A stretch of DNA of 64,000 bases from Caldicellulosiruptor obsidiansis OB47 (GTDB lineage Bacteria > Bacillota > Thermoanaerobacteria > Caldicellulosiruptorales > Caldicellulosiruptoraceae). The stretch spans positions 1,000,001 through 1,064,000 of the forward strand of contig NC_014392.1 of NCBI RefSeq assembly GCF_000145215.1, read 5' to 3'. The notes beneath the pieces were generated by a model. The model was not told the DNA's origin, ran no database searches, and saw only the letters and a program-made list of their open reading frames with translations. Of the stretch, positions 38,303 to 46,861 are shown one piece after another. Each line of letters starts with the position of its first letter. Within the stretch, counting starts at the first letter, position 1. A program made the position numbers and the translations under genes.

Positions 38303-38515
38303 AATATTCACTATGAGAGTATCTCTGTATTATAATTAGAGACTTGTCAAGAATTTTGTGTCTGATTAAAGTACGCAAACTGCTATAATATTCAGACAAT
38401 CAAAAAAGAACTAATTTAGAAACACTATAATACAAATGATATATATGGTATTTTGAATTAGGAAAGAAGGGATTACAGTAATGGAATATTCCGTATATAA
38501 AAAAATAAAAGTATT

Positions 38516-40339
38516 TTGGAAAAGAGGTTTAAATACCTTAATAATGTTATAGAAAATTTTTGTATGAATACAGCAAATGTTAAATTGGTAAATGACATTG
38601 CTAAAGATGGCAGCATAATTCTTAAACTCATAGCACACAACAAGGTGTATTATTTGAGTAGTAAGTATAACCCCATTGAAGATGCTAAAAAATGGGCAGA
38701 TTGCTTAGCTCCTAAAAAAGAGGGTTTAAATGTAATAATAGGGATAGGCAATGTTTATCTAATAAAGGAAATATTAACAAGAATTGGTGAAGAAGGACGC
38801 TTAATTATAATTGAACCTTTCATTAATGTTTTGATTTCACTTATGGAAACACTCGATATAAGCGATATTTTGAATGATAGACGTGTAATATTGATATTAT
38901 ATAACGATTTAGATGAATTAGAAGAAATACTATATAATTACATAAATTGGAGTGAAATAGGCAAAATAAAGTTTTTTGCATTACCTAATTATGAGAAGAT
39001 ATTAGGAGAAAATTATAGAAGCATTATTCAAGTAATTAATAAAGCAATTAAAAGAAAACAACTTGATATAAATACCTTAAAACAATTCGATAAAATATGG
39101 TTTAAAAATTTATTAGAGAATTTGTATTATGTCTTTAGAAGTGGAGAAATTAGTAATTTTGTTCATGCTTTCAAAGATGTTCCTGTAATAATTGTTTCGG
39201 CAGGTCCCTCACTAAATAAGAACATTCATTTATTAAAAGATGTTAAAGGAAAAGCAATTATAATAACTGGTGGCAGAACATTGAGATTATTACTAGAAAA
39301 TGAAATAGTGCCTGATTTTATTGTAACAATAGATGGAAGTTATCGTAACTATGAATTTTTTGAAGGTATTGAATATTCACATATACCGTTGATTTATACT
39401 CCTAACGCTAATGCAAATATATTGCAAAATTATAGAGGGAAATATAAAATTCTGGTTAATAATGTTCCTTTTTTGGATAGGATATTCAAAAAGTATGGTG
39501 TTGAAACTGGTTTTCTTCCGGGCGGTGGCTCTGTTGCATGTTTTGCTTTTGAAATAGCAACCAAAATTTTTAATTGTTCACCTATAATTTTTGTGGGGCA
39601 GGACTTAGCTTTTACTAATGGTTTTAGACATGCTGTTGGTGCAAATGACGCTATGAATGAAGTTTCGCTAAAGGATAATCCAAATTTGCTTTTTGTAGAT
39701 GGTGTAAATGGCGACAAAGTATTGACTGATTTTGTTTTGTATGATTTTTTGAAGTGGTTTGAAAAGAATATTCTTTATGATAATAGTGGAAGAGTATATA
39801 TTAATGCAACAGAAGGAGGAGCACACATTAAAGGAACGATTCCAATGAAATTAGCCGATGTGATCAATGAGTATTTATCAGAAAGAGATGCAGTTGAAAT
39901 AGAAGTAAGAAAAAGTAAGTTTTTTAAGGATTTCAAAACTCTCGATGAGAAATTTGAAGACTTTAAATATAGCTTTATTTCTGAACTGAAAACTATAAAA
40001 TATGAGTTTGAAGAAATTTTGCAAAAAGTTAATAGGGCAATAGAGTTAAATAAAAAGATATTAGAGGATTATAATGAAAAATTTTTAGATGAATTGGATC
40101 TCATTGATAAGTATTTATTAGAGAAGTTTCAAGAAAACAAAATCATTGACGATATTTTGATGACAGTGAGTTATAAAGTTTTGAATTATGATATCGATTG
40201 TGAAACCGAAGAAGAGATAAAAACAAAAGTTGTTGAAAAGGGGAATATCTTATATAAAGGTCTTAAGGAAGCAATAGAATTTGCCTTGCCACTTTTGAGT
40301 GATTCAATTAACAAATTAAACAAATCAAGAGACAATTAA
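38516..40339 (+). CDS. Maf-type flagellin glycosyltransferase (DUF115), copy 2, possibly frameshifted at the 5' end
   Basis: 607 aa as written from a TTG at 38516. The DUF115 core is intact: VPVIIVSAGPSLNKNI, TGGRTLRLLL, TIDGSYRNYEFF, PGGGSVACFAFEIATK and IIFVGQDLAFTNGFRHA. A charged helical C-terminal extension of about 150 residues is absent from copy 1. An ATG at 38481 with a good ribosome binding site (GAAGG) opens a different frame; one more A in the seven-A tract at 38499-38505 would join it and give an N-terminus KNKSILEKRFKYLN, as expected in Maf proteins. The TTG has no ribosome binding site. Poly(A) slippage could switch the gene on and off. Confidence 0.87.
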   Translation: MEKRFKYLNNVIENFCMNTANVKLVNDIAKDGSIILKLIAHNKVYYLSSKYNPIEDAKKWADCLAPKKEGLNVIIGIGNVYLIKEILTRIGEEGRLIIIEPFINVLISLMETLDISDILNDRRVILILYNDLDELEEILYNYINWSEIGKIKFFALPNYEKILGENYRSIIQVINKAIKRKQLDINTLKQFDKIWFKNLLENLYYVFRSGEISNFVHAFKDVPVIIVSAGPSLNKNIHLLKDVKGKAIIITGGRTLRLLLENEIVPDFIVTIDGSYRNYEFFEGIEYSHIPLIYTPNANANILQNYRGKYKILVNNVPFLDRIFKKYGVETGFLPGGGSVACFAFEIATKIFNCSPIIFVGQDLAFTNGFRHAVGANDAMNEVSLKDNPNLLFVDGVNGDKVLTDFVLYDFLKWFEKNILYDNSGRVYINATEGGAHIKGTIPMKLADVINEYLSERDAVEIEVRKSKFFKDFKTLDEKFEDFKYSFISELKTIKYEFEEILQKVNRAIELNKKILEDYNEKFLDELDLIDKYLLEKFQENKIIDDILMTVSYKVLNYDIDCETEEEIKTKVVEKGNILYKGLKEAIEFALPLLSDSINKLNKSRDN

Positions 40340-40391
40340 GCGATCAGAATTAAGTTAAATTATAAATTACTAAAGGAAAGGAGTCAAGAAA

Positions 40392-41627
40392 TTGGTTTTC
40401 CAGTTTATTGTTCCACAGTATATGCAAAGTTTTAAATGCATTGCATCCGCCTGCCCAGACAGCTGCTGTATTGGCTGGCGTATTCCACTAGATGAGCAGA
40501 CTTTTAAGCGGTATAAAGAGTTAAAAACATCACCTCTTAAAGATGAATTTGAAAAGTATATAAAGAAAAATCGTTCTAACCAAACAAGCCAGAATTTTGG
40601 TAAGATAGTCATGCAAAAGGATGGAAGGTGTCCTTTTTTGGACGAGCAAAATCTTTGCAAAATTCAAAAATTGCACGGGGAAGAATACTTATCAAATACA
40701 TGCTATTTTTATCCAAGAACAATAAACCTTGTAAATGGCGTGCTTGAAATGTCTGCAACTCTTTCATGCCCTGTTGTTGCTAAAAGCGTTCAGCTTGAAA
40801 AAAGCGGAATAGATTTTGATGTGATACAACTTGATATTTCACCAAGATTTACTGTAAGCCGTGTCATTGACCAAAATGATATAAGAACGAGAAACAGTAT
40901 AAAAAAATATTTTTGGGACATTAGAACGTTTTGTATCAATCTTTTGAAAACAAGAGAGATTTCTTTTTGGGATAGACTTTTGATTTTGGGATTTTTTATT
41001 CAAAAATTAAACGAGCTTGCTTCATCTTCTGATCGAAAAGATGAGGTTCTAAATATTGTCGAATCATATACAAGATATATTGAAAGTGGGTATTTTATAG
41101 AAGAACTTTCAAAAGTACCTGTGAATTATAATCTCCAATTAAAACTTTCAAAAGAAATTGCCGATATGCGTTTTTCAGCTGGCCTTCCTAACCAAAAATA
41201 TTTGGACTTCTTTGCAAAGTTTTTGCAAGGGCTTGGTATAACGCAAGAAGCGGAAAATAGTCAAATTCTCCAAAACTATGAAAGAGCGTTTAATGAATAT
41301 TTTGTGCCTTTTTTCAATGAACGTCAGTATATATTTGAAAACTATGCTGTAAATCATGTATTTAAAAACCTCTTCCCTTTTGACTGTGATACACCCTTTG
41401 AAAGCTATATGCTCCTTTGCACACATTTGGCAACAATCAAGCTTCTTCTCATTGGCCTTTGCAATTATTATAAATCTGATTTCACAGAAGATATAGCAGT
41501 AAATCTTATTCAGTCATTTTCAAAAACCATTGAACATAATACTGCCTACCTTGCAAACTTGCTTCAGATACTTGAGAAAAATAATGTTAATACATTGGCA
41601 TATATGGCGATTTTGATAAGGGGATAA
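40392..41627 (+). CDS. fliB: FliB-like flagellin lysine-N-methylase
   Basis: 411 aa. FliB methylates lysines of flagellin. The N-terminal cysteine cluster CIASACPDSCCIGW, then CPFLDEQNLCKI and LSNTCYFYPRTI, suggests an iron-sulfur cluster, as is usual in this family. The start is the TTG at 40392 with AAAGGAG eight bases upstream. It closes the flagellin-modification module, which can thus both glycosylate and methylate the filament. Confidence 0.9.
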   Translation: MVFQFIVPQYMQSFKCIASACPDSCCIGWRIPLDEQTFKRYKELKTSPLKDEFEKYIKKNRSNQTSQNFGKIVMQKDGRCPFLDEQNLCKIQKLHGEEYLSNTCYFYPRTINLVNGVLEMSATLSCPVVAKSVQLEKSGIDFDVIQLDISPRFTVSRVIDQNDIRTRNSIKKYFWDIRTFCINLLKTREISFWDRLLILGFFIQKLNELASSSDRKDEVLNIVESYTRYIESGYFIEELSKVPVNYNLQLKLSKEIADMRFSAGLPNQKYLDFFAKFLQGLGITQEAENSQILQNYERAFNEYFVPFFNERQYIFENYAVNHVFKNLFPFDCDTPFESYMLLCTHLATIKLLLIGLCNYYKSDFTEDIAVNLIQSFSKTIEHNTAYLANLLQILEKNNVNTLAYMAILIRG

Positions 41628-41632
41628 GGAAA

Positions 41633-42268
41633 ATTGACATAAAAGTCTGGGATGGTGAGAAATGTATACGAAATTATGCTGAAGAACTTGCATATTGGTA
41701 TTTTCGGCTTAATGGTTTTTTCGTTTTAGATAATTATGTGCTGGATAGAAATCGACAAGAGGAAAATAAAACGTATGAAACTGATATTATTGCTATTAGG
41801 TTTCCATATGTTTATGAAGAGATTGGGGGAAGGGAAGACGATTGGCATAAAGATTTAAAGAATATGATTCCCAAGTTTGAAGAAAATATTATAGGAGTAA
41901 TTTGTGAAGTAAAGAGTGGAGAATGTGGTTATTTAGATAGGGATCTATTTATGGAATCTAAAGTAAGAAGATGTTTACAGCGATTGGGGTTTTTTAGAAA
42001 TGGAAGTGATGAGTTCAAAAAATTTTATGATAAATTGTTAAACAACAGTAGCTATTATTATAAGAATTATACAATTGTTAAAATACTTATTTCACAGAGT
42101 AGGCATACAGGAGAGAAATTTGAAAACATCTTGCTTAGTGATATTGATAGCTTTATTACTAAGAGGATAAAGAAATACAGTGAAAAGTATTCTGATAGAA
42201 ATTTTTTTAATTCTAATCTAATTCAATATAAAATTTGGGAAAGTAAAAAAATTAATGAAAAAAGTTGA
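41633..42268 (+). CDS. PD-(D/E)XK nuclease-like protein of unknown function
   Basis: The conserved part begins YAEELAYWYFRLNGFFVLDNYV, so a short frame from the GTG at 41738 would cut off the domain. The only upstream start-like codon in frame is ATT 41633, with AAGGA before it; the start is therefore unsure. YETDIIAIRFP and IGVICEVKSGEC supply D and E-x-K residues like a PD-(D/E)XK active site. The broken gene at 31863-32469 is its paralogue. It lies right after fliB and 25 bp before an IS remnant. Codon use is A/T rich, suggesting acquired DNA. Confidence 0.65.
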   Translation: MDIKVWDGEKCIRNYAEELAYWYFRLNGFFVLDNYVLDRNRQEENKTYETDIIAIRFPYVYEEIGGREDDWHKDLKNMIPKFEENIIGVICEVKSGECGYLDRDLFMESKVRRCLQRLGFFRNGSDEFKKFYDKLLNNSSYYYKNYTIVKILISQSRHTGEKFENILLSDIDSFITKRIKKYSEKYSDRNFFNSNLIQYKIWESKKINEKS

Positions 42269-42293
42269 ATAGAATTTTAACAAGTATTATAAT

Positions 42294-42432
42294 AGGTTGT
42301 TGAATAAAAGAGATAACCATATTAGAAAGATGTTGTAATAGGTAAAAAATCACCCTTGTGATATAATTTTAGTTTAGAAAACTCAAACCAACACACAAGG
42401 GGTACTTTAAATGAAACTTAATTATGTAAAAG
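42294..42432 (+). mobile_element. Left-end remnant of a related insertion sequence
   Basis: 139 bp beginning AGGTTGTTGAATAAAAG, followed by CCCTTGTG ... CACAAGGGG around a TATAAT, a layout parallel to the left end of the full IS but clearly diverged. It ends in ATGAAACTTAATTATG, the start of a transposase frame cut off by insertion of the complete IS. So an older element was hit by the younger one. Confidence 0.78.
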
Positions 42433-42556
42433 AGGTTGTTGAATAAAAGAAATAACCATATAAAGTAAACATAGTAACAAATGAAAAAAAACCCTTGTGT
42501 TATAATTTAATTTAAGAGAAAACCACAACAAAACACAAGGGGGAAAAGATATACTC

Positions 42557-43123
42557 ATGAATATTAAAGCACAAAATAAGAAATTTTTAAAGCTACTTTT
42601 TGTAGTGAAAAAGGTTGCTGAAGCTCTGACAAGGAGAATAAAGCACAATAGAAGAGGACGCCCAAGGAAATTTAATTTGTTTCAAATAATAGCTTGTCTG
42701 GTTTACAAAGTTAAGAAGGGGATAAAGAGTTTCAGAGAATTAGAATATCGAATAAATCAAGACACAGAGTTTAAAAGAGCAATAGGTATGGAAGAAAGTC
42801 CGGACTATTCATATTTTGCGAAGTTGTCAAGAAAAATAGAAAAAGAATACATGCAAGATATAAAAGACATATTAATAGCTAAGATAGAACCTGATATGAG
42901 TATAGCGATAGTAGACTCTACGCCGCTGAGAAGTGCCAAAAATGATTCAGAAGCAAAAATAGGTATACATATTACAATAGGATTTTACAGGGGATACAAA
43001 TTACATCTTTTGTGTACAGGTAAAGAAGAAGTAATACCACTTTTCTGGATTTTAACAGGGGCAAATGAACATGACTCAAGACAAGAAGAGCTTTTGGCAA
43101 GAAGCATGGGGCTTTGGCTGTGA
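42557..43123 (+). CDS. Transposase, N-terminal part (IS copy 2)
   Basis: Identical protein to the N-terminal part in copy 1 (188 codons): basic N-terminus and the first catalytic aspartate in VDSTPLR. AAGGGGG lies before the ATG, and an inverted repeat CCCTTGTG / CACAAGGG surrounds a TATAAT upstream, probably its promoter. A +1 shift near 43070-43120 is needed to join the C-terminal part. Confidence 0.88.
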   Translation: MNIKAQNKKFLKLLFVVKKVAEALTRRIKHNRRGRPRKFNLFQIIACLVYKVKKGIKSFRELEYRINQDTEFKRAIGMEESPDYSYFAKLSRKIEKEYMQDIKDILIAKIEPDMSIAIVDSTPLRSAKNDSEAKIGIHITIGFYRGYKLHLLCTGKEEVIPLFWILTGANEHDSRQEELLARSMGLWL

Positions 43124-43493
43124 GATTGTATTAGCAGATGCGGGATACGATTGTAGCAGATGGTTTAATATAGCAAATGAGCTTAAGGTTAAATTTGTTG
43201 CTGGGATAAACAAAAGAAACATGAAAGATAAAAACAATGTTAAGAATGTTTTTAGAAGAAATAACATAAGATTTTTAGAAACTGAAGAGGGTAAAAAGCT
43301 ATACAAACAGAGAACAAAGATTGAAAGACTATTTAGTAAATTAAAAGGTGAATATAATCTTGAGAATGTAAGGCTCAGGGGGTTTAAGAATTATAAAAGG
43401 TATATTGATTGGATACTAATTACTTTTTTGTTTGAGCAACTTCTCAGAAAAGTAGAAGGTAAGAAGTTTTCTTTCGCATATGAATGGAATTAA
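43065..43493 (+). CDS. Transposase, C-terminal part (IS copy 2)
   Basis: 142 codons with LADAGYD and the KIERLFSKLKGEYN catalytic glutamate region. Overlaps the N-terminal frame by 59 bp. That the split is conserved in both copies, which have presumably both moved, suggests either a programmed frameshift or amplification in trans by an intact copy elsewhere. Confidence 0.85.
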   Translation: MNMTQDKKSFWQEAWGFGCEIVLADAGYDCSRWFNIANELKVKFVAGINKRNMKDKNNVKNVFRRNNIRFLETEEGKKLYKQRTKIERLFSKLKGEYNLENVRLRGFKNYKRYIDWILITFLFEQLLRKVEGKKFSFAYEWN

Positions 43494-43742
43494 TAACTTT
43501 TGTTTATTTTATGTATTGTTGGTAATAATTTTTATTCAACAACCTACGTAATATTATTAACAAACGAATGCCCTTAAAAAATAGTCCATCTAATATTCAA
43601 GGGCAAAAAGACAATACTATGCTAAAAGAAAAAGTAGTTATACTTAGAAAAATATAGCTTGTTATTGGGGTCACAAAATGTACATATAAATTATATTTAA
43701 AGATATTTAAAGAATATCCAAATTAGACCAGGAGGTATTTTA

Positions 43743-44337
43743 TTGAAACTAATATATTCCATTGGCTATTCATCAACAAGATTTGTTGATTTTTTAGATA
43801 TATTAAAAAAATATAAAATTTCAGCACTTATAGATGTCAAGGACAAATCCTTTTTCAAGGTTTGCTCCAGAGTATAGGAAGGAAAATTTAGAAAAAGCTT
43901 TAGAACAAGCAAATATAAAATACATATTTCTTGGGAATCTTCTTGGTGGGAAGCCAGAGAATCCTTCTTTCTATACTCCAGAGGATTACTGGGATTACAG
44001 CGCAATAATCCAGTCAATGGAGTTTAAAGAAGGTATAAATACTTTACTTAACCTTGCAGAAAAAGGAACAATAGCTTTAATGTGTAGTGAGTTTGATCCT
44101 GCACAATGTCACAGAGCTCTTATTATCGGACGATATTTATTGAGCTTTCACAATATATCTGTAAATCATTTGATGGGGAAGTGGGTAAAAGTAGTTCAGC
44201 GTGAATTAGAAGAGAGTCTTATTTTTGAATATTTTCCTCAAACAAGCGAACAGCATTCATTTTTTAGCGATGAAGAGCTTATCAATAAAGCATATGAACT
44301 GCAGATGAAGAAAATATTCAATGTTAAGAACAAATAA
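43743..44337 (+). pseudogene. DUF488 family protein, frameshifted
   Basis: Starts at TTG 43743 with a strong AGGAGGT; reads KLIYSIGYSSTRFVDFLDIL and KKYKISALIDV, the typical DUF488 start. At GTCAAGG (43835-43841) one extra A throws it out of frame; the other frame continues RTNPFSRFAPEYRKENL, YIFLGNLLGG, LMCSEFDPAQCHRALI and HLMGKW, all typical of DUF488. Restored length would be about 197 aa. The family's function is not established. The 197 bp upstream hold only a short inverted repeat TGCCCTT / AAGGGCA and no gene. Confidence 0.82.
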
Positions 44338-44340
44338 GTT

Positions 44341-44658
44341 TTAACATGGTATTCTAATTCCGTACTCTTTAATTTCTTTTACAAAAGGATTTTCATCGGT
44401 AAAATCTTCAGGTCTAAAAGGATGAGGTTCAATCCTAAGGTCAATATCTCTTCTTAGTCGCGTTAATAATCTATCTTCAATGCAGTTACCTTTGAACTGG
44501 TCAGAAACTACTGCAAGATCAATGTCGCTATCATTATGATAATTTCCTTTTGCATATGAACCAAATAGATATACATCAATAACGTTTATTTCTTTTTTGA
44601 GTTTGCTAATATACTCCATGATTGTATTTTTTACCCTTGAATCAATCTTTTTAACCAT
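44341..44658 (-). CDS. Minimal nucleotidyltransferase (MNT domain)
   Basis: 105 aa with the polymerase-beta-type motif LFGSYAKGNYHNDSDIDLAVV (about residues 31-51) and a third acidic position at DIDLRI. MNT proteins usually pair with a HEPN protein as a toxin-antitoxin module, with the MNT partner adding AMP to HEPN. No HEPN gene is adjacent: the frame on the other side is DUF488, and upstream is flaG. GAAGGATG precedes the ATG and TATAAT lies at 44690-44685. An orphan antitoxin or an enzyme with another target is possible. Confidence 0.82.
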   Translation of the reverse strand: MVKKIDSRVKNTIMEYISKLKKEINVIDVYLFGSYAKGNYHNDSDIDLAVVSDQFKGNCIEDRLLTRLRRDIDLRIEPHPFRPEDFTDENPFVKEIKEYGIRIPC

Positions 44659-44761
44659 TCTGTAACATCCTTCACTTCTCTACAATTATATAACACATAA
44701 ATAAACACCAATGTTCTTACTAGATATTTTACCACAAATCTAAAACGGCAAAAGTATTTAT

Positions 44762-44789
44762 TAAACTTTTCCCTTTTCCCAACCGATAA
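44762..44789 (+). promoter_or_regulatory. Sigma-28-type promoter of flaG-fliD-fliS-fliT
   Basis: TAAA (44762-44765), 16 bp, ACCGATAA (44782-44789); nearly perfect to the flagellar sigma consensus, 34 bp upstream of flaG. Confidence 0.8.
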
Positions 44790-44823
44790 TATATAAAGAA
44801 AACCAAAAAGAGAGGGAAGCAGT

Positions 44824-45219
44824 ATGGTTGTTGATGGCATTGGAGTCAAAAGTATTGACATATCAAACATTGTATCCAGAATTCAAGACAGCAAAAGCAA
44901 AATAGAAGATGTAGAAGTTAATTTGCAGTCAGAAAAGGGTATAAATAAAGAAGAAGTCAATTCTAAGTTTGGAGAAAAGAATAAAAATGAACTTGATGAA
45001 GATACACTTATTAAAATGATAAATAAAGCAAACAAAGCATTTGAGGCAAAATATACAAGGCTTGAATTTTCTATTCACAAAGAGACACATGAAATTGTTG
45101 TAAAGGTGTATGACAAAGAAACAAATGAACTAATAAGAGAAATACCACCAGAAAAGATTTTGGATATAATTGCAAAGCTGTGGGAGTTGGCAGGCATTTT
45201 TGTTGATGAAAGAAGATAA
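44824..45219 (+). CDS. flaG: Flagellar protein FlaG
   Basis: 131 aa. The conserved C-terminal FlaG domain (LEFSIHKETHEIVVKVYDKETNELIREIPPEKIL) is complete, preceded by a disordered charged N-terminus. FlaG influences filament length in other bacteria. First gene of the flaG-fliD-fliS-fliT operon, as in Bacillus. Confidence 0.92.
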   Translation: MVVDGIGVKSIDISNIVSRIQDSKSKIEDVEVNLQSEKGINKEEVNSKFGEKNKNELDEDTLIKMINKANKAFEAKYTRLEFSIHKETHEIVVKVYDKETNELIREIPPEKILDIIAKLWELAGIFVDERR

Positions 45220-45233
45220 GGTGGTGAAAAAAG

Positions 45234-46805
45234 ATGAACGTTAATTCAACAGGCTCTACAAGCTATACAAATCCCTATGATGCTTATAAATATTACACAA
45301 GAATAGGTGGGCTTGCAAGTGGACTTGATACAGACTCTATAATTCAGGGTTTGATGAGTGTAGAAAAACAACGATATAATAAGCTTTATCAACAAAAACA
45401 GCTTTTGGAATGGCAAAGACAGGATTATATGGACATAGCAAGTGCCATATCAAGCTTTAAAGATTATGTCTTCAGTCTCAAACTTTCCAGTAACTTCACT
45501 AAATATAAAACTACTGGTGAGGCAGTAGATGGTGGGTATGTATCTGTTACAGGTACTGCTAATGCTCTTGAAGGGAATTATCAAATAAAGGTTGAACAAC
45601 TTGCAACACAGGCAAATGCAGTGGTAAGTGATCTAAGTTCAATTACCAAAGATTCTGAAAACAAAGTAAACCTCAAGATTGATTTAACAATTGGCAGTTC
45701 AACTGTATCAAAAAATATAACGCTTGTATGGAATCCGACAGATAGTGTGGATACTTTTGGAGCAAATTTAGCAAAAGAAATTAATTCAGCTTTCAGCAGT
45801 GATAAGAGTTTGAGAGCTTATTATGATGCAACTATACACAAACTTATAATATCTTCTCAAAAAACGGGGAGCAATGTAAGCTTTAGTGTAAAGGATTTGA
45901 ATAATAATTCTCAAATAGCAAGTGCTACAGGAACTGATGCAATAGTTTATATTAAAGATAGCTTCAATAATGAATCATTTATTTCGTCACCAACAAATAC
46001 AATAAACGTATATGGAATGAGCATTACACTTAACAAAACTACAGTAGATGGTTCAAATGTTGCTCAGTATAAATCATTTTCTATCTCCAAAGATGTGGAT
46101 GCTATTGTAAACAATATTAAAGAATTTATAAACAAATATAATGACCTTGTAAGCAAAATATACAGCAAGATCACTGAAAAAAGAAATAGAGATTATTTAC
46201 CATTGACAGAAGAGCAAAAATCCCAGATGAAAGATACAGACATTCAAAAGTGGGAGGAAGCTGCTAAAAAAGGACTTTTGTATGGTGATTCAATACTTTC
46301 AAGCTATTTGAGTAACATGCGAAACTACTTATATAAACAGGTCACAGGGCTTCCTTCTAACTTGGATACAATATCTGAAGCAGGAATTGAAACATATAGC
46401 TATTTTGATAGCAAAGAAGGTAAGATTTATATAAAAGATGAAAGCAAACTCAGAGACGCAATAGCAAATAATTTTGACGCATTTGTAAAACTGTTTACAA
46501 ACAGTGGTAGTGATACAACTTCTGTTGATGATGATGGCATTCTTCAAAGATTTTACAATCTTGCCAATGATACTTTAAAGAAAATATATGATAAAGCTGG
46601 TAAACCATATTTTACAAGTTCTTATGATCCGAATAGTTCTATAGGAAAACAACTCAGAAGCATAATTGACCAAATGAATGCTGAGCAGGATAGGCTAAAA
46701 CGAGTAGAGGATAGATATTATAAACAATTTTCCCAGCTTGAGAGTTTAATGGCACAGATGAGTACTCAAAGTTCGTGGCTTTCACAGCAGTTTAGCGGGA
46801 AATAG
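45234..46805 (+). CDS. fliD: Flagellar cap protein FliD
   Basis: Filament cap and chaperone for flagellin polymerisation, 523 aa. The N-terminal FliD_N domain has GGLASGLDTDSIIQGLMSVEK; FliD_C runs to about residue 500 with IVNNIKEFINKYNDLVSKI and a C-terminal coiled coil (EQDRLKRVEDRYYKQFSQLE) ending in the hydrophobic D0 helix. It starts 14 bp after flaG, with AAGGTGGTG upstream. Confidence 0.95.
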   Translation: MNVNSTGSTSYTNPYDAYKYYTRIGGLASGLDTDSIIQGLMSVEKQRYNKLYQQKQLLEWQRQDYMDIASAISSFKDYVFSLKLSSNFTKYKTTGEAVDGGYVSVTGTANALEGNYQIKVEQLATQANAVVSDLSSITKDSENKVNLKIDLTIGSSTVSKNITLVWNPTDSVDTFGANLAKEINSAFSSDKSLRAYYDATIHKLIISSQKTGSNVSFSVKDLNNNSQIASATGTDAIVYIKDSFNNESFISSPTNTINVYGMSITLNKTTVDGSNVAQYKSFSISKDVDAIVNNIKEFINKYNDLVSKIYSKITEKRNRDYLPLTEEQKSQMKDTDIQKWEEAAKKGLLYGDSILSSYLSNMRNYLYKQVTGLPSNLDTISEAGIETYSYFDSKEGKIYIKDESKLRDAIANNFDAFVKLFTNSGSDTTSVDDDGILQRFYNLANDTLKKIYDKAGKPYFTSSYDPNSSIGKQLRSIIDQMNAEQDRLKRVEDRYYKQFSQLESLMAQMSTQSSWLSQQFSGK

Positions 46806-46861
46806 GGATATGGTAAATTTTGAATAAATAAAGAGTAAAAAAATATGAGGGGGCAAAATTT

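Larger units (their letters stand above)
42433..43545 (+). mobile_element. 1113-bp insertion sequence, copy 2
   Basis: Same length, ends and coding content as the copy at 29396-30508, but in the opposite orientation. Terminal inverted repeats AGGTTGTTGAATAAAA. Flanks (TATGTAAAAG left, ACGTAATATT right) show no clear target duplication, unlike copy 1; this could mean recombination between copies or loss of flanking DNA. It is inserted in the IS remnant. Confidence 0.92.

Noticed and set aside
38303-38480. Gene or regulatory RNA between neuA and maf-2
   Set aside because: Only A/T-rich DNA with two TATAAT-like boxes (near 38382 and 38426) and no convincing -35, hairpin or frame.
41738-42268. 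GTG at 41738 as true start of the nuclease-like gene
   Set aside because: Conserved residues shared with the paralogue (YWYFRLNG) lie upstream in the same frame.
43570-43606. Inverted repeat TGCCCTT / AAGGGCA as terminator
   Set aside because: Long loop and no T-run on either strand; it could be an IS or operator relic but nothing supports a function.
44631-44870. Minus-strand frame of 79 codons overlapping flaG as a HEPN partner
   Set aside because: It is antisense to flaG and its promoter, with no HEPN Rx4-6H motif; only a shadow frame.
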